DNA of 64,000 nt. Origin: Planctomycetota bacterium. GTDB taxonomy: Bacteria > Planctomycetota > Planctomycetia > Gemmatales > Gemmataceae. Shown one piece after another: positions 32,942 to 41,186 of the stretch. Made by a program: the position numbers and the translations under genes. Position 1 is the first letter of the stretch. Each line of letters begins with the position of its first letter. Below the pieces are notes generated by a model that was not told the DNA's origin, did no database searches, and saw nothing but the letters and a program-made list of their open reading frames with translations. The stretch lies in contig JACPZP010000006.1 of assembly GCA_016195405.1 (NCBI GenBank), positions 1-64,000 of the forward strand. The letters are read 5' to 3'.

Positions 32942-33124
32942 GGCGTGCGGATGGATCAGCACGCCGGCAAAGGCACGCTCAACAAGGGTCGCAACGAGAT
33001 TCTCATCAAGGTGTGTCAAAACGAGGAAAAGGAAACCTGGGCGGAGCCGTGGTCGTTTCAACTGCGGATTTGCGACGATCTGGGCGCCGCGGTGCCGGTC
33101 GTCGTCGTGGCGGAGAAAAAGTGA
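32942..33124 (+). pseudogene. 3' remnant of a second copy of the 30631-31779 gene
   Basis: In the frame ending at 33124 the translation reads GVRMDQHAGKGTLNKGRNEI and then KVCQNEEKETWAEPWSFQLR. It matches the last 60 residues of the intact upstream gene almost perfectly (one region GVR for HGME, DDLG for DELG). There is no upstream 5' part: the sequence before it is the PIN toxin gene. It is read as the surviving 3' end of a tandem duplicate or an insertion target. Confidence 0.85.
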
Positions 33125-33160
33125 GGCGAGTGTTGAAGCGTGAGATTAACGTGGATGACG

Positions 33161-33580
33161 CTAGCGCACAGCTCCATTAGTGTCGGAATTGGGAGGCTGG
33201 TACGTTGTATTTCCAAGCGTGGGCAACGGTATCGCGTTCTCTTGCGCATGTTTGAATTCTCTTTGAGCTGCGCCAATCATTGGTAAAGTGGCCATGTCGC
33301 CTACAACTGAAAAGGGAATGTCGAGCAAAAATAGCGAGCAAATAGGAGCGATCAGAATTCGCTCGCCCATCGAAAGATCTTTCGCCATGACTGGCCTCAA
33401 GAGAAATTCAGAATCCTGAATGACTCCGCCAAACGGGCGCGGTTCCCTATCGGGTGGACCTTTCATCAAGAATCCTCTTGACCCTTCGAGATTGGAGATT
33501 GTGCCACATCCAGACAGGATTGGAGTCGTCAGCCATATCATCACGACAGCCATTTTTGCTCGAGCAAAGTTTCCGAACAT
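33161..33580 (-). CDS. YceK/YidQ-family lipoprotein
   Basis: The start at ATG 33580 gives a lipoprotein of 139 residues: MFGNFARAKMAVVMIWLTT is the signal peptide and PILSGCGT holds the lipobox Cys. The mature part has the YceK/YidQ pattern, RPFGGVIQDSEFL and LLDIPFSVVGDMATLP. These small outer-membrane lipoproteins have no known enzymatic role. The ORF is open to 33661, but that extension has no signal. The start is preferred from the signal peptide, although the upstream Shine-Dalgarno is weak. Transcription is towards the toxin remnant (convergent). Confidence 0.85.
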   Translation of the reverse strand: MFGNFARAKMAVVMIWLTTPILSGCGTISNLEGSRGFLMKGPPDREPRPFGGVIQDSEFLLRPVMAKDLSMGERILIAPICSLFLLDIPFSVVGDMATLPMIGAAQREFKHAQENAIPLPTLGNTTYQPPNSDTNGAVR

Positions 33581-33673
33581 GATTCTAATTCCCTTTTGAA
33601 GCGTAAGCTGGACGTGTTGGACGTTCGCCGACGCCTTCAAGCTTGGCGCTGAGCCCGCCACATTCGCCGTTGA

Positions 33674-34666
33674 TCATTCGAAACGCATGCGGTTTACTAA
33701 TCTCCGATACCTGTAAAGCTCCTCACACGCTGTGTTTGGCGGTTTCCGCGGTCGCCACCGAAAGGTCGGAATGCTCTGAAATCCTGGCGTGAACAGACTT
33801 CGAGTTTCCGGTAGGGCTTCCCCTGAAGCGTTGGTATTCGGATTGTCATTGCGACAGACGTTGCAATCGCAGTGCTGATCAGCATCGCTGAGGCGAGCTA
33901 TCTCCACACGTGCCTGGGCATGCGCCTTTTCTTCACCAATGCACAACTCACCAGCCTCGCATTCCCAATGACGATGGACAGCCAAACCGCCGTTAAGTCC
34001 TGGGATCCAACCTTGGCGACGCCACCATGCCTTTGGATGGCTGAGGTCGGGATTAAACTCCTCCGGCAGAGTCTCGTATGCTCGCAAGAGCTTACGACTG
34101 CTTTCGGCCATGTATCGTTCCGTCCGTGGCATTGAGTCATGCGGACCGATATCGTCAAGTTCATCCAAAAATGCGAACTCATGCGCCAACACTGCATCGA
34201 ACATGAAGATAGCTGGGCCATCATAATCAAAGAGTCTTCGCATTGGGTTCGCTAAGCTGAAGCGCACAGTGGGTGGCTTTTCCAAGAGGCACTGAAACTC
34301 TTGGGGCGATTTTGGCCACATTTCCGGTGAATCGTTCCAGCTGGACAATCCCGGCGGCAGCCCTAAGTGAACTCGGCGCGCCCAGCGATTCCCGGGACAT
34401 GCTTCGAACGCAAGTTTGGCCAACTGTTTGGCGCGGTCGAGATCGCCTGCATCGCGCGCTAACCGCCAGAGACGTAGGAGATCGTGAACTTCAAGGCTGC
34501 TGATCGGCCATTCGGCGATTCGAATGTACGGACACTCGAAATCCAAGGATTCTCCTTGGATCCGAGGTACATAAATGACTGGGCGACTTTCACAAAGCGC
34601 TTTCGAGCTTGAGAATAGCGACGGCGCAACAATCACGAGACCTAACCACCAGGCGAAGAAGCACAT
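33674..34666 (-). CDS. Secreted protein of unknown function
   Basis: The ATG at 34666, with GAGGT upstream, gives 330 residues starting MCFFAWWLGLVIVAPSLFSS (signal-peptide-like, no lipobox). The region DLLRLWRLARDAGDLDRAKQ followed by L-A-x2-A-F-E-A-C-P-G-N resembles a single TPR-like helix pair. The middle (FMFDAVLAHEFAFLDELDDI onward) and a Trp-rich patch (PKAWWRRQGWIPGLNGGLAV) are not recognised. There is a Cys-rich CDCNVC piece near residue 270. The ORF continues upstream to 34909, but the extra part has a poor composition and no signal. Function unknown. Confidence 0.6.
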   Translation of the reverse strand: MCFFAWWLGLVIVAPSLFSSSKALCESRPVIYVPRIQGESLDFECPYIRIAEWPISSLEVHDLLRLWRLARDAGDLDRAKQLAKLAFEACPGNRWARRVHLGLPPGLSSWNDSPEMWPKSPQEFQCLLEKPPTVRFSLANPMRRLFDYDGPAIFMFDAVLAHEFAFLDELDDIGPHDSMPRTERYMAESSRKLLRAYETLPEEFNPDLSHPKAWWRRQGWIPGLNGGLAVHRHWECEAGELCIGEEKAHAQARVEIARLSDADQHCDCNVCRNDNPNTNASGEALPETRSLFTPGFQSIPTFRWRPRKPPNTACEELYRYRRLVNRMRFE

Positions 34667-35149
34667 GCGACACCTCAAATCAAGACCCGTCTCGGATTTC
34701 GCTCGCAAGGCTCCTAACAAAACCCAACAGCGCTGTCGATAGGTGCGCGCGCGCCGCCGCGCAATGCAATCATTGTCGCAATGTCTAGAACCTGGGGATA
34801 CCCTCGTGCAAAACGAGCACGTCGAGGGAAGTGTCCTAGCATAACCTAAACACAGACAAAGACTTACAATTTTCTCATCGAGCGGCACGATTTGCGGAAT
34901 TGCGTCCAATTGGCGCTTCGAATCCGCTCACGCCTTCAAGCTCCTCTGCCGATATTACGCGGAGCGAAAGCCGGCCCAATTTTCCCAAACTTCTGAATTG
35001 ACAAGCACAAGCCGCCGGTTTACGCTTCAGGTGTACGTTCTCGCCTTGTTAAGGGGGGTTAGTCGCCACTTACCGCGGCCCATTTCCTACCTGCTACCGG
35101 GCTTTCGTGGTGAGATCGCGCGGCGTTTTTTCGAAAGGGGGGGCATCTG
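34667..35149. other. 483-base intergenic region, no gene supported
   Basis: The stretch lies between divergent genes and must hold both promoters. A short hairpin CCTCGTGCAAAACGAGCACG is at about 34801-34822. Right before the DUF1501 gene is a G-rich leader (AGGGGGGG, 35137-35143) acting as the ribosome-binding site. Nothing else stood out. Confidence 0.4.
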
Positions 35150-36457
35150 ATGCTCTCTTTCCTCAGTAAGCGCATGGCCGCCGCCTGTGACGGCACGACC
35201 CGGCGCGATTTCCTCAAGGTCGGCGCCCTTGGCATGGGCGGCCTCTGCCTGTCCGACCTTCTGCGGGCGCGTGCCAAGGCTCAAGAATCGGGCCGAAGCA
35301 CCCGCAACACCTCCGTCGTTTGGCTCTGGCTGGGCGGCGGGCCCACGCACGTCGAAACCTTCGATCCCAAGATGTCGGCCCCGGTCGAATTCCGCTCGAC
35401 CGTCGGCGCCGTGCAGACCAACGTGCCGGGCATCGAATTGGGCGGCGTCTTCACGCGCATGGCCCGCGTCGCCGACAAGATGGCCTTTGTCCGCTCCTTC
35501 GCCCACAACAATTCGGGCCACGGCGGCGGCACCCACTGGGTCATGACCGGCTACGACTATCCGCCGGCCGACCAGGGCATGGGCCAAATCAAACCCGGCC
35601 TGGGCGCCATCCTCGCTCGTCAGCGCGGCGCCAACAACCCGCGCACCGGCTTGCCGACCTACGTTCGCATCGGCGGCATCGGCGGCGACGGCCCCAGCTG
35701 GCTCGGCTCCGCCTACGGTCCCTTCGACACCGGCGGCAACGCCAGCAACAACCTCAACCTGCAAGTCGCCATGGATCGGCTCAACGAACGCCGCGGCCTC
35801 TTGCACTCTTTCGACAGCATCGACCGCCAAGTCGATCGCTCCGGCATCATGCAGGGCCTCGACAGCTTCGAAACGCAGGCATACGACCTGCTCGTCAGCC
35901 GTGCCCGCGAGACCTTCGACGTCACCCGCGAAGAGCCGCGCACCCGCGACCTCTACGGCAACAACAGCCTGGCCCAGCAAATGTTGCTGGCCCGGCGGTT
36001 GTGCGAGGCAGGCGTCGGCTTTGTCACGATCCATTACGGCGGCTGGGACATGCACGGCACCATCGCTCAAAGCATGCGCAACACGGCGCCCGCGGTGGAC
36101 AATGCCGTATCCGCGTTCGTCCAAGACGTACACGCCCGCGGCCTGGAGAACGACATCCTCCTGGTTATCACCGGCGAATTTGGCCGCACGCCCAGGATCA
36201 ACCCCGGCGCCGGCCGCGATCACTGGGCGCCATTGTCGACGTTGGCCCTAGCCGGCGGCGGCTTGCGAATGGGCCAAACCGTCGGCGAAAGCTCGTCGAA
36301 GGCCGAGGTGCCGCGAACGACGCCGATCACCCCGCAAGACCTGATGGCCACCGTCTTCCACGTGCTCGGCATCCCGTCCGATCTGCACTACAACGATCCA
36401 ACGGGAAGGCCGACGCCGATGGTCAACGGGGGTCGCCCGATTCGGGAGTTGGTGTAA
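35150..36457 (+). CDS. DUF1501 (sulfatase/alkaline-phosphatase-like fold) protein with Tat-like signal
   Basis: The 435-residue protein opens with a twin-arginine-type signal (TRRDFLKVGALGMGGLCLSD, residues 17-36), the usual start of DUF1501 proteins, which are greatly expanded in Planctomycetes. Family motifs: VVWLWLGGGPTHVETFDPK, FAHNNSGHGGGTHWVMTGYD, FVTIHYGGWDMHG and LVITGEFGRTPRIN. These align with the metal-binding core of the alkaline-phosphatase-like superfamily (His and Asp in GWDMHG, Glu/Arg in EFGRTP). Most are linked with DUF1549/DUF1553 cytochromes, but none is adjacent here, so this is a lone copy. A terminator follows at 36504. Confidence 0.92.
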   Translation: MLSFLSKRMAAACDGTTRRDFLKVGALGMGGLCLSDLLRARAKAQESGRSTRNTSVVWLWLGGGPTHVETFDPKMSAPVEFRSTVGAVQTNVPGIELGGVFTRMARVADKMAFVRSFAHNNSGHGGGTHWVMTGYDYPPADQGMGQIKPGLGAILARQRGANNPRTGLPTYVRIGGIGGDGPSWLGSAYGPFDTGGNASNNLNLQVAMDRLNERRGLLHSFDSIDRQVDRSGIMQGLDSFETQAYDLLVSRARETFDVTREEPRTRDLYGNNSLAQQMLLARRLCEAGVGFVTIHYGGWDMHGTIAQSMRNTAPAVDNAVSAFVQDVHARGLENDILLVITGEFGRTPRINPGAGRDHWAPLSTLALAGGGLRMGQTVGESSSKAEVPRTTPITPQDLMATVFHVLGIPSDLHYNDPTGRPTPMVNGGRPIRELV

Positions 36458-36503
36458 TCTTGTCGTAGGGGAGGCTGCCAGCCTGCCCGGAAGTGAACGC
36501 GAA

Positions 36504-36539
36504 CCGCCCGTAGCCCGAATGGGTTGCGGGCGGTTTTTT
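36504..36539 (+). terminator. Rho-independent terminator after the DUF1501 gene
   Basis: CCGCCCGTAGCCCG (36504-36517) pairs imperfectly with GGGTTGCGGGCGG (36521-36533) and is followed by six T residues. Confidence 0.75.
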
Positions 36540-36573
36540 GTTATAATTACGCCAATTCTTTCTGAGGTGGCAC

Positions 36574-36981
36574 ATGTCAGGTCCAATCCCATTGTCGAGC
36601 GTTCCCAAGTATCTTGAGGATCTTCGACTTGATGAGGATTTGGACCTCATGTTTCAGCTAATCGGAAAGCTTACAGCGGCCGTCGTGCGCCAAGGACACA
36701 TAGAGGCAGATGCGAGCCTACGCTCGCTCTTGGAAGCGGAAGATCCAAACCGCCGCTCGGAATTCGAGCGACAGATTGATGAGCTTGCGGCACAAGGCCA
36801 GGAACCTGAAACGGTGCGTAAGCTTCGGGAATTGACCGACCTGCCGTGGGATGGAGTATACGGCTTGCTGAACCGATGGCCGAGTTTCACGCGGGCAGAA
36901 AAGCAGCGCTGGGTGCGCCGGCAAATCTACCGCCGAGCAGCGAAGGCTGTAGTGAAGTCCGAACATGGCCAAATCGATTGA
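36574..36981 (+). CDS. Hypothetical protein of a DUF4926/Uma2 cassette
   Basis: The 135-residue, helix-rich protein has no signal peptide, and no known domain was recognised. It has a GGT-like ribosome-binding site (GAGGTGG 6 bases before ATG). Its last codons overlap the start of the DUF4926 gene by 17 bases, which is typical of an operon and suggests joint regulation. The Leu-rich first half (YLEDLRLDEDLDLMFQLIGK) may form a coiled coil. It is read with the following two genes as one transcript. Function unknown. Confidence 0.65.
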   Translation: MSGPIPLSSVPKYLEDLRLDEDLDLMFQLIGKLTAAVVRQGHIEADASLRSLLEAEDPNRRSEFERQIDELAAQGQEPETVRKLRELTDLPWDGVYGLLNRWPSFTRAEKQRWVRRQIYRRAAKAVVKSEHGQID

Positions 36982-37183
36982 GCTTCTCGACGTCGTCGCG
37001 CTTAAGCAAGAAATCCCCACCGCCCGACTTGCGCGCGGCCAAGTGGGCACGGTCGTAGAAACTCTGGCACCCGATATCTTCGAAGTCGAATTCAGCGACG
37101 ACGAGGGACGCACCTATGCCAGCCTAGCGTTGCGCGCAGAGCAACTGATGGTGTTGCATTATCGGCAGACGCAAGTGGCTTGA
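36965..37183 (+). CDS. DUF4926 small protein
   Basis: The 72-residue protein matches the DUF4926 pattern: an N-terminal LLDVVALKQEIPTARLARGQ beta-type start, then VGTVVETLAPDIFEVEFSDD and a C-terminal LRAEQLMVL. It resembles a small SH3-like barrel. DUF4926 proteins are frequent in Planctomycetes, Cyanobacteria and Chloroflexi beside Uma2-type genes or toxin-antitoxin-like modules. It overlaps the upstream gene by 17 bases, and the Uma2 gene begins 10 bases after its stop. Its role as a partner of Uma2 is inferred from location only. Confidence 0.75.
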   Translation: MAKSIELLDVVALKQEIPTARLARGQVGTVVETLAPDIFEVEFSDDEGRTYASLALRAEQLMVLHYRQTQVA

Positions 37184-37193
37184 GAACTCAGTC

Positions 37194-37895
37194 ATGAGTG
37201 CAGCTAACCTGGCCAAGCGTCGGACTTTTCTTGAAGATGAGGACTTATATCCCTCATCCGATGGAAAGCCCATGGCCGAAACCGGCATTCACGTCGCTGT
37301 GTTATTGCGGCTGTTGGCGCTGTTGCGTTTTCATTTTCGTGAGCAGCTGGACCACTACTATTTCGCGTCCAACATGTACCTCTATTATCGAAAAGGCCGG
37401 TCGCTCTGCCGCGCACCGGACGTGATGGCAATCAAAGGCGTCGATGGCCGATTCGAACGCCGGTCGTTTAAGACGTGGGTCGAAAAAGCGGCGCCATGCT
37501 TTATCGTCGAAGTGACTTCCAAGAAAACAGCTCGCGAGGATCGAATAAAGAAAAAGAGACTGTACCAAAGGTTAGGGGTCCGTGAATACTTTCTATTTGA
37601 TCCGCTCCATGAGTACTTGCCGGAGCAACTGATCGGCTATCGGTTGAAAGCCGGAAAGTATAGATCTTTGCCGTTTGGCCCAGGCGAGAGTCTGGAAAGC
37701 GAGGAGTTAGGGTTGCGAATGGTTCCAGACGGATACTACTTGCGCTTGTTTGATCGGGCCACGGGCGTTGAGCTTTTACCGCCTGAGGAAGCAGTCGAGA
37801 AGCTCAAAACTGTCTCGGCAGCGCTCGAACGAGAGCGTGCTCGCAGCGCGGCTCTGGCCGCAGAACTGGAACGGATCAAGGGGAAAGGCAAGTGA
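37194..37895 (+). CDS. Uma2 family (DUF820) restriction-like endonuclease with C-terminal coiled coil
   Basis: The 233-residue protein has the PD-(D/E)xK core of Uma2 proteins: APDVMAIKGV gives the acidic residue, CFIVEVTSKKTARE gives E-x-K/S-x-K, and RIKKKRLYQRLGVREYFLFDP follows. Residues about 195-233 (EEAVEKLKTVSAALERERAR) form a charged coiled-coil tail seen in a subset of planctomycete and cyanobacterial members. Uma2 proteins are abundant in these phyla. Biological targets are not established. The gene sits 10 bases after DUF4926, and the repeat-rich intergenic region follows. Confidence 0.9.
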   Translation: MSAANLAKRRTFLEDEDLYPSSDGKPMAETGIHVAVLLRLLALLRFHFREQLDHYYFASNMYLYYRKGRSLCRAPDVMAIKGVDGRFERRSFKTWVEKAAPCFIVEVTSKKTAREDRIKKKRLYQRLGVREYFLFDPLHEYLPEQLIGYRLKAGKYRSLPFGPGESLESEELGLRMVPDGYYLRLFDRATGVELLPPEEAVEKLKTVSAALERERARSAALAAELERIKGKGK

Positions 37896-38005
37896 TCTCT
37901 CCGAACAGCGCCAATCCGAACAGCCAAACGCATCCGCTCCACGATGTATCTCGTCTAGAATTAGTAGGTCCCACTACGAGACGAGGAACTTGGCATGAAG
38001 GCCCT

Positions 38006-38109
38006 AGTGTTACGTCACAGCTTATTTTTCGGGTAGCCGCGTTTGCCAAAACGCGGGTTTCCCGCACTCTGGCGAGAGCGGCTACCCGACTTTTAGGTGT
38101 GACGCGGCT
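38006..38109. repeat. MITE-like repeat with CACGTCACAGCTTATTTTTCGGGTAGCC-type ends, copy A
   Basis: The roughly 100-base block has imperfect inverted ends: TACGTCACAGCTTATTTTTC at the left and CCCGACTTTTAGGTGTGACG at the right. Its core (TAGCCGCGTTTGCCAAAACG) is shared with copy B at 38362-38458 at about 85-90 percent identity. The two are direct repeats. Confidence 0.8.
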
Positions 38110-38200
38110 CGAGTTGATACCCTACTTAATCACTTTAGTCAGCCTTCGCGCCCGTCACCGCTGAAAGAATTAAGTGCTTGATAGCCAAGATCTTAAGAAA

Positions 38201-38280
38201 ATGCTTTCAGCGCTAGGCCGGATGGTTTCAGCGAAGCGCTGGATGGCATCTGTCCCAGCGCCGCGCTGAAACCATTTTCG
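38201..38280. repeat. ATGGTTTCAGCG hairpin
   Basis: GATGGTTTCAGCG (38221-38233) pairs with CGCTGAAACCATT (38264-38276). Beside it, ATGCTTTCAGCGCT and AGCGCTGGATGGC are further copies of the same short motif. Related to the terminator at 38315. Confidence 0.6.
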
Positions 38281-38314
38281 CATCTCTTGTTCTGATATGC
38301 CTTTGCAGCCGAAA

Positions 38315-38346
38315 AATGGCTTCAGCGTCGGCTGAAGCCATTTTTT
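38315..38346 (+). terminator. AATGGCTTCAGC hairpin with T tail
   Basis: AATGGCTTCAGC (38315-38326) and GCTGAAGCCATT (38331-38342) form a perfect 12-base stem with a GTCG loop, followed by four or more T residues. It reads as a rho-independent terminator on either strand and may be derived from the repeat family at 38221. Confidence 0.65.
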
Positions 38347-38361
38347 GTTAATCCTGGTGCA

Positions 38362-38458
38362 AGTGCTACGTCACAGCTTATTTTTCGGGTAGCCGCGTTT
38401 GCCAAAACGCGCACTCTGGCGAGAGTGGCTACCCGACTTTTTAGGTGTGACGCAGCAC
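38362..38458. repeat. MITE-like repeat, copy B
   Basis: GTGCTACGTCACAGCTTATT begins the element and TTTTAGGTGTGACGCAGCAC ends it, giving imperfect inverted ends of about 30 bases. It lacks the GGGTTTCCC stretch present in copy A at 38006. It directly abuts the decayed reading frame at 38459. Confidence 0.8.
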
Positions 38459-38740
38459 TAGCGACATTCGTGTGCGTGCTTTTCTTTCTTTGCGGAACAA
38501 AAGCGCAGGACCCCACCCCCTCTGCCAATGTCCTCCGCCGTCTCATCGACGAACTCGACCATCCCATGTACCGCATCCGCGAGCAGGCGTACCGGGAGCG
38601 CATCCGTTTGGGCGAGCAGGTCCTTCCCGCGGTCCGCCAAGCGGCGCAAAACCCGGCGTCGGCAGAGGTGGAACGGCGGCTAACCAAGATGCTGGCGGCG
38701 CATAAGCCGTCCGTCTTCGAGGCTGACTTCGCGGCTTCAC
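38459..38740 (+). pseudogene. Truncated HEAT/PBS-like secreted protein
   Basis: The frame reads FVCVLFFLCGTKAQDPTP, a plausible signal peptide, then ANVLRRLIDELDHPMYRIRE and QVLPAVRQAAQNPASAEVER. This matches the first repeat of secreted planctomycete HEAT-like proteins. Its 5' end is replaced by repeat copy B (the frame continues into it at 38425), and after about 95 residues the frame runs into the leader of the S9 peptidase gene, losing similarity. It is read as a gene fragment cut on both sides. A short genuine gene starting at GTG 38470 is the alternative. Confidence 0.6.
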
Positions 38741-38830
38741 ATCGCTTGAAACCAATCAACGCCTTTTCCCGTATAGTTTACACAAACCGCTCGATTGCCT
38801 GCGGTTGCCGTTCCCAAGAGGAGAAGTGTC

Positions 38831-40768
38831 ATGGCCAAGCGTTTCTTGTGGTCTACGCTCGCGGTCTTCCTTGTCGCGCCCGCGCTCTGGGCCGACGAGC
38901 CGCCCATCATTCCCCGGACCATCCTCTTCGGCAATCCGGAGAAGACCAGCCCACAGCTTTCGCCCGACGGCAAAGCCCTGGCCTACATCGCACCCGACGA
39001 CAAGGACGTGCTCCAAGTCTGGGTGAAGGGCGACGGCGACGAAAAAGCCCGCAAGGTGACCGCCGACAAGAAACGCGGCATCCGCAGCTATTTCTGGACC
39101 TATGAGCCCGACACGCTGGTCTATTCTCAAGACACCGAAGGCGACGAGAACTTCCACTTGCTCGCCGTCAATGTCAAGACCGGCGTCGTCCGCGACCTGA
39201 CTCCGTTCCAGGGCGTACGGGCCATGCTGGTCGACGTCGATCCGAGCGTCCCCGGCGAAATCTTGGTCGGCCTCAATGTCAAGAACAAGTCAAAGTTCGA
39301 TGTCTACCGGATCAACTTGAAGAACGGCGCCGTCGATTTCGACACGGAGAATCCCGGCAACATCATTGGCTGGACGGCCGACGCCCATTCCAAAATCCGC
39401 GCCGCCCTCGCCGCCACGCCTGACGGCGGCCACGACCTGCTCCTGCGCGACGGCCCCGCCGACAAATGGCGCACGGTGCGCCACTGGGGTCCCGAGGAAA
39501 GCGGCAGCCCGATTGGCTTCTCCGAAGACGGCAAGACGCTCTATATCACGGCGAATCACGAAGCGAACACATCTCGCTTGATTTCGCTCGACATCGCCTC
39601 GGGAAAAGAAACGGTGATGGCCGAGGATCCCGAGTACGATCTCTCCGGCGTCGTCTTCCATCCGACCAAGCGAACGGTGCAGGCGGTCGGCTTCCTCAAG
39701 GACAAGATCTACTGGAAGGCCCTGGACAAAGACATGGAGGCGGCGCTGCCTGAACTGGCCAAGCTTCGCAAGGGCCAATTCTCGATCGCCAGCCGCGATC
39801 ACGCCGACAAGAACTGGATCGTCTCCTACAGCAACGACACCGGGCCGACTTATTACGTGAAGTACAATCGCGAAGCCGGACCGAAATCAGCCGAGGTGCT
39901 GTTCAGCCAGCAGCCTAAGCTCGAAAAGGTCGTCCTGGCGCCGATGAAGCCGATCTCGTACAAGTCGCGCGACGGCTTTACCATCCACGGCTACTTGACC
40001 GTGCCCGAAGGAGTGCCGCCCAAGAGCCTGCCGACCGTTCTCCTCGTTCATGGCGGACCGTGGGGACGCGACACCTGGCGCTATGACGGCATGACGCAGT
40101 GGCTCGCCAACCGCGGCTATGCGGTGTTGCAGGTCAATTTCCGCGGCTCGACCGGTTACGGCAAGAAGTTCATGAACGCCGGCAACAAGGAATGGGCCGG
40201 CAAGATGCACGACGACTTGATCGACGGCGTCAATTGGCTCATCAAGGAAGGCGTCGCCGACCAAAAGAAGATCGCCATCATGGGCGGCTCCTACGGAGGC
40301 TATGCCACGCTCGTCGGTCTAACCTTCACGCCGGATGTGTTCGCATGCGGCGTCGACATCGTCGGGCCGAGCAATATCATCAGCCTGCTCAAGACCATTC
40401 CGCCCTACTGGGCGCCCATGCTGGCCATGTTTCAGAAGCGTGTCGGCGATTTGAAGGAAGAGGAAGAGATGCTGAAGTCGCGCTCGCCGCTGTTCTATGT
40501 GGACAAAATCAAAGCCCCGCTTTTGATCGGCCAAGGCGCCAACGATCCGCGCGTCAAGCAAGCGGAGAGCGACCAGATTGTCGCCGCCTTGCGCAAGTCC
40601 GGTAAGATCGTCGATTACTTACTCTACACAGACGAAGGCCATGGATTCGCCAGACCCGAGAACCGACTGCACTTCTTCGCGCATACCGAAGAATTTCTGT
40701 CTCGCTACCTCGGCGGCCGGGCCGAGCCAATCGGCGAGATCAAGGGGCATTCGGGGCAGGTGAAGTAG
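38831..40768 (+). CDS. S9-family (prolyl oligopeptidase-like) serine peptidase
   Basis: The ATG at 38831 with AGAGGAG upstream gives a secreted enzyme of 645 residues (signal peptide ends APALWA). Residues about 25-370 form the WD-like beta-propeller (QLSPDGKALAYIAPDDKD is one blade). The alpha/beta hydrolase domain is about 380-640, with nucleophile Ser487 in MGGSYGGYA, Asp in GQGANDPRV, and His in DEGHGFARPEN. It should cut peptides in the periplasm, probably dipeptidyl or acylaminoacyl-type. Substrate preference cannot be read. The gene stands alone between the pseudogene and a minus-strand operon. Confidence 0.93.
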   Translation: MAKRFLWSTLAVFLVAPALWADEPPIIPRTILFGNPEKTSPQLSPDGKALAYIAPDDKDVLQVWVKGDGDEKARKVTADKKRGIRSYFWTYEPDTLVYSQDTEGDENFHLLAVNVKTGVVRDLTPFQGVRAMLVDVDPSVPGEILVGLNVKNKSKFDVYRINLKNGAVDFDTENPGNIIGWTADAHSKIRAALAATPDGGHDLLLRDGPADKWRTVRHWGPEESGSPIGFSEDGKTLYITANHEANTSRLISLDIASGKETVMAEDPEYDLSGVVFHPTKRTVQAVGFLKDKIYWKALDKDMEAALPELAKLRKGQFSIASRDHADKNWIVSYSNDTGPTYYVKYNREAGPKSAEVLFSQQPKLEKVVLAPMKPISYKSRDGFTIHGYLTVPEGVPPKSLPTVLLVHGGPWGRDTWRYDGMTQWLANRGYAVLQVNFRGSTGYGKKFMNAGNKEWAGKMHDDLIDGVNWLIKEGVADQKKIAIMGGSYGGYATLVGLTFTPDVFACGVDIVGPSNIISLLKTIPPYWAPMLAMFQKRVGDLKEEEEMLKSRSPLFYVDKIKAPLLIGQGANDPRVKQAESDQIVAALRKSGKIVDYLLYTDEGHGFARPENRLHFFAHTEEFLSRYLGGRAEPIGEIKGHSGQVK

Positions 40769-40785
40769 CTCTCGACGGGCGCGTT

Positions 40786-41181
40786 TCAGACTTTCGGCAA
40801 TATGTCCGGCTCGATCTGAAACGCGTCCGCCAGCTTGTTGAATTGATTGTAGAGGCCAACCACTGCCAGCAGTTCGCCGTGTTGTTCAGGCGTCAAGCCG
40901 AGCTTCTGACATGCGGCGGTGTGCGAGTTGATGCAGTAACGGCAGCTATTGGTGATCGACACGGCCAAGGCGATGACTTCCTTAGTGAGCATGTCGAGTT
41001 TGCCGGGCTTCATGATCGCTTTGGCGCGCGACCAGCACAATTCGAGATGCTCCGGATGAGCCGCCAGCGCCCGCCAGAAACCCGGTACCCAGTCGATTTG
41101 CTTGGTGGCCTTGATATCGTCGAATACCCCCTTGACGCGCGGATCGGTCGTGTCGGCGTCGACCAATTTCACTGTTGGCAT
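40786..41181 (-). CDS. Carboxymuconolactone decarboxylase / AhpD-like family protein
   Basis: The ATG at 41181 has AAGGAG 8 bases upstream, giving 131 residues. The CMD/AhpD motif is CRYCINSHT: Cys80 and Cys83 with His87, part of ExxxSxxxxCxxCxxxH, where the Cys pair does thiol-disulphide exchange. Family members act as alkylhydroperoxidases or decarboxylases, and most bacterial ones are not biochemically assigned. The upstream GTG in the same frame overlaps the ribosome-binding site and is not used. It follows the glycosyltransferase gene by 5 bases on the same strand. Confidence 0.88.
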   Translation of the reverse strand: MPTVKLVDADTTDPRVKGVFDDIKATKQIDWVPGFWRALAAHPEHLELCWSRAKAIMKPGKLDMLTKEVIALAVSITNSCRYCINSHTAACQKLGLTPEQHGELLAVVGLYNQFNKLADAFQIEPDILPKV

Positions 41182-41186
41182 GAGTG

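Noticed and set aside
35087-36468. Two long frames (minus 378 codons, plus 382 codons) overlapping the DUF1501 gene
   Set aside because: The DUF1501 frame has all family motifs. The others are Arg/Ala-rich shadows.
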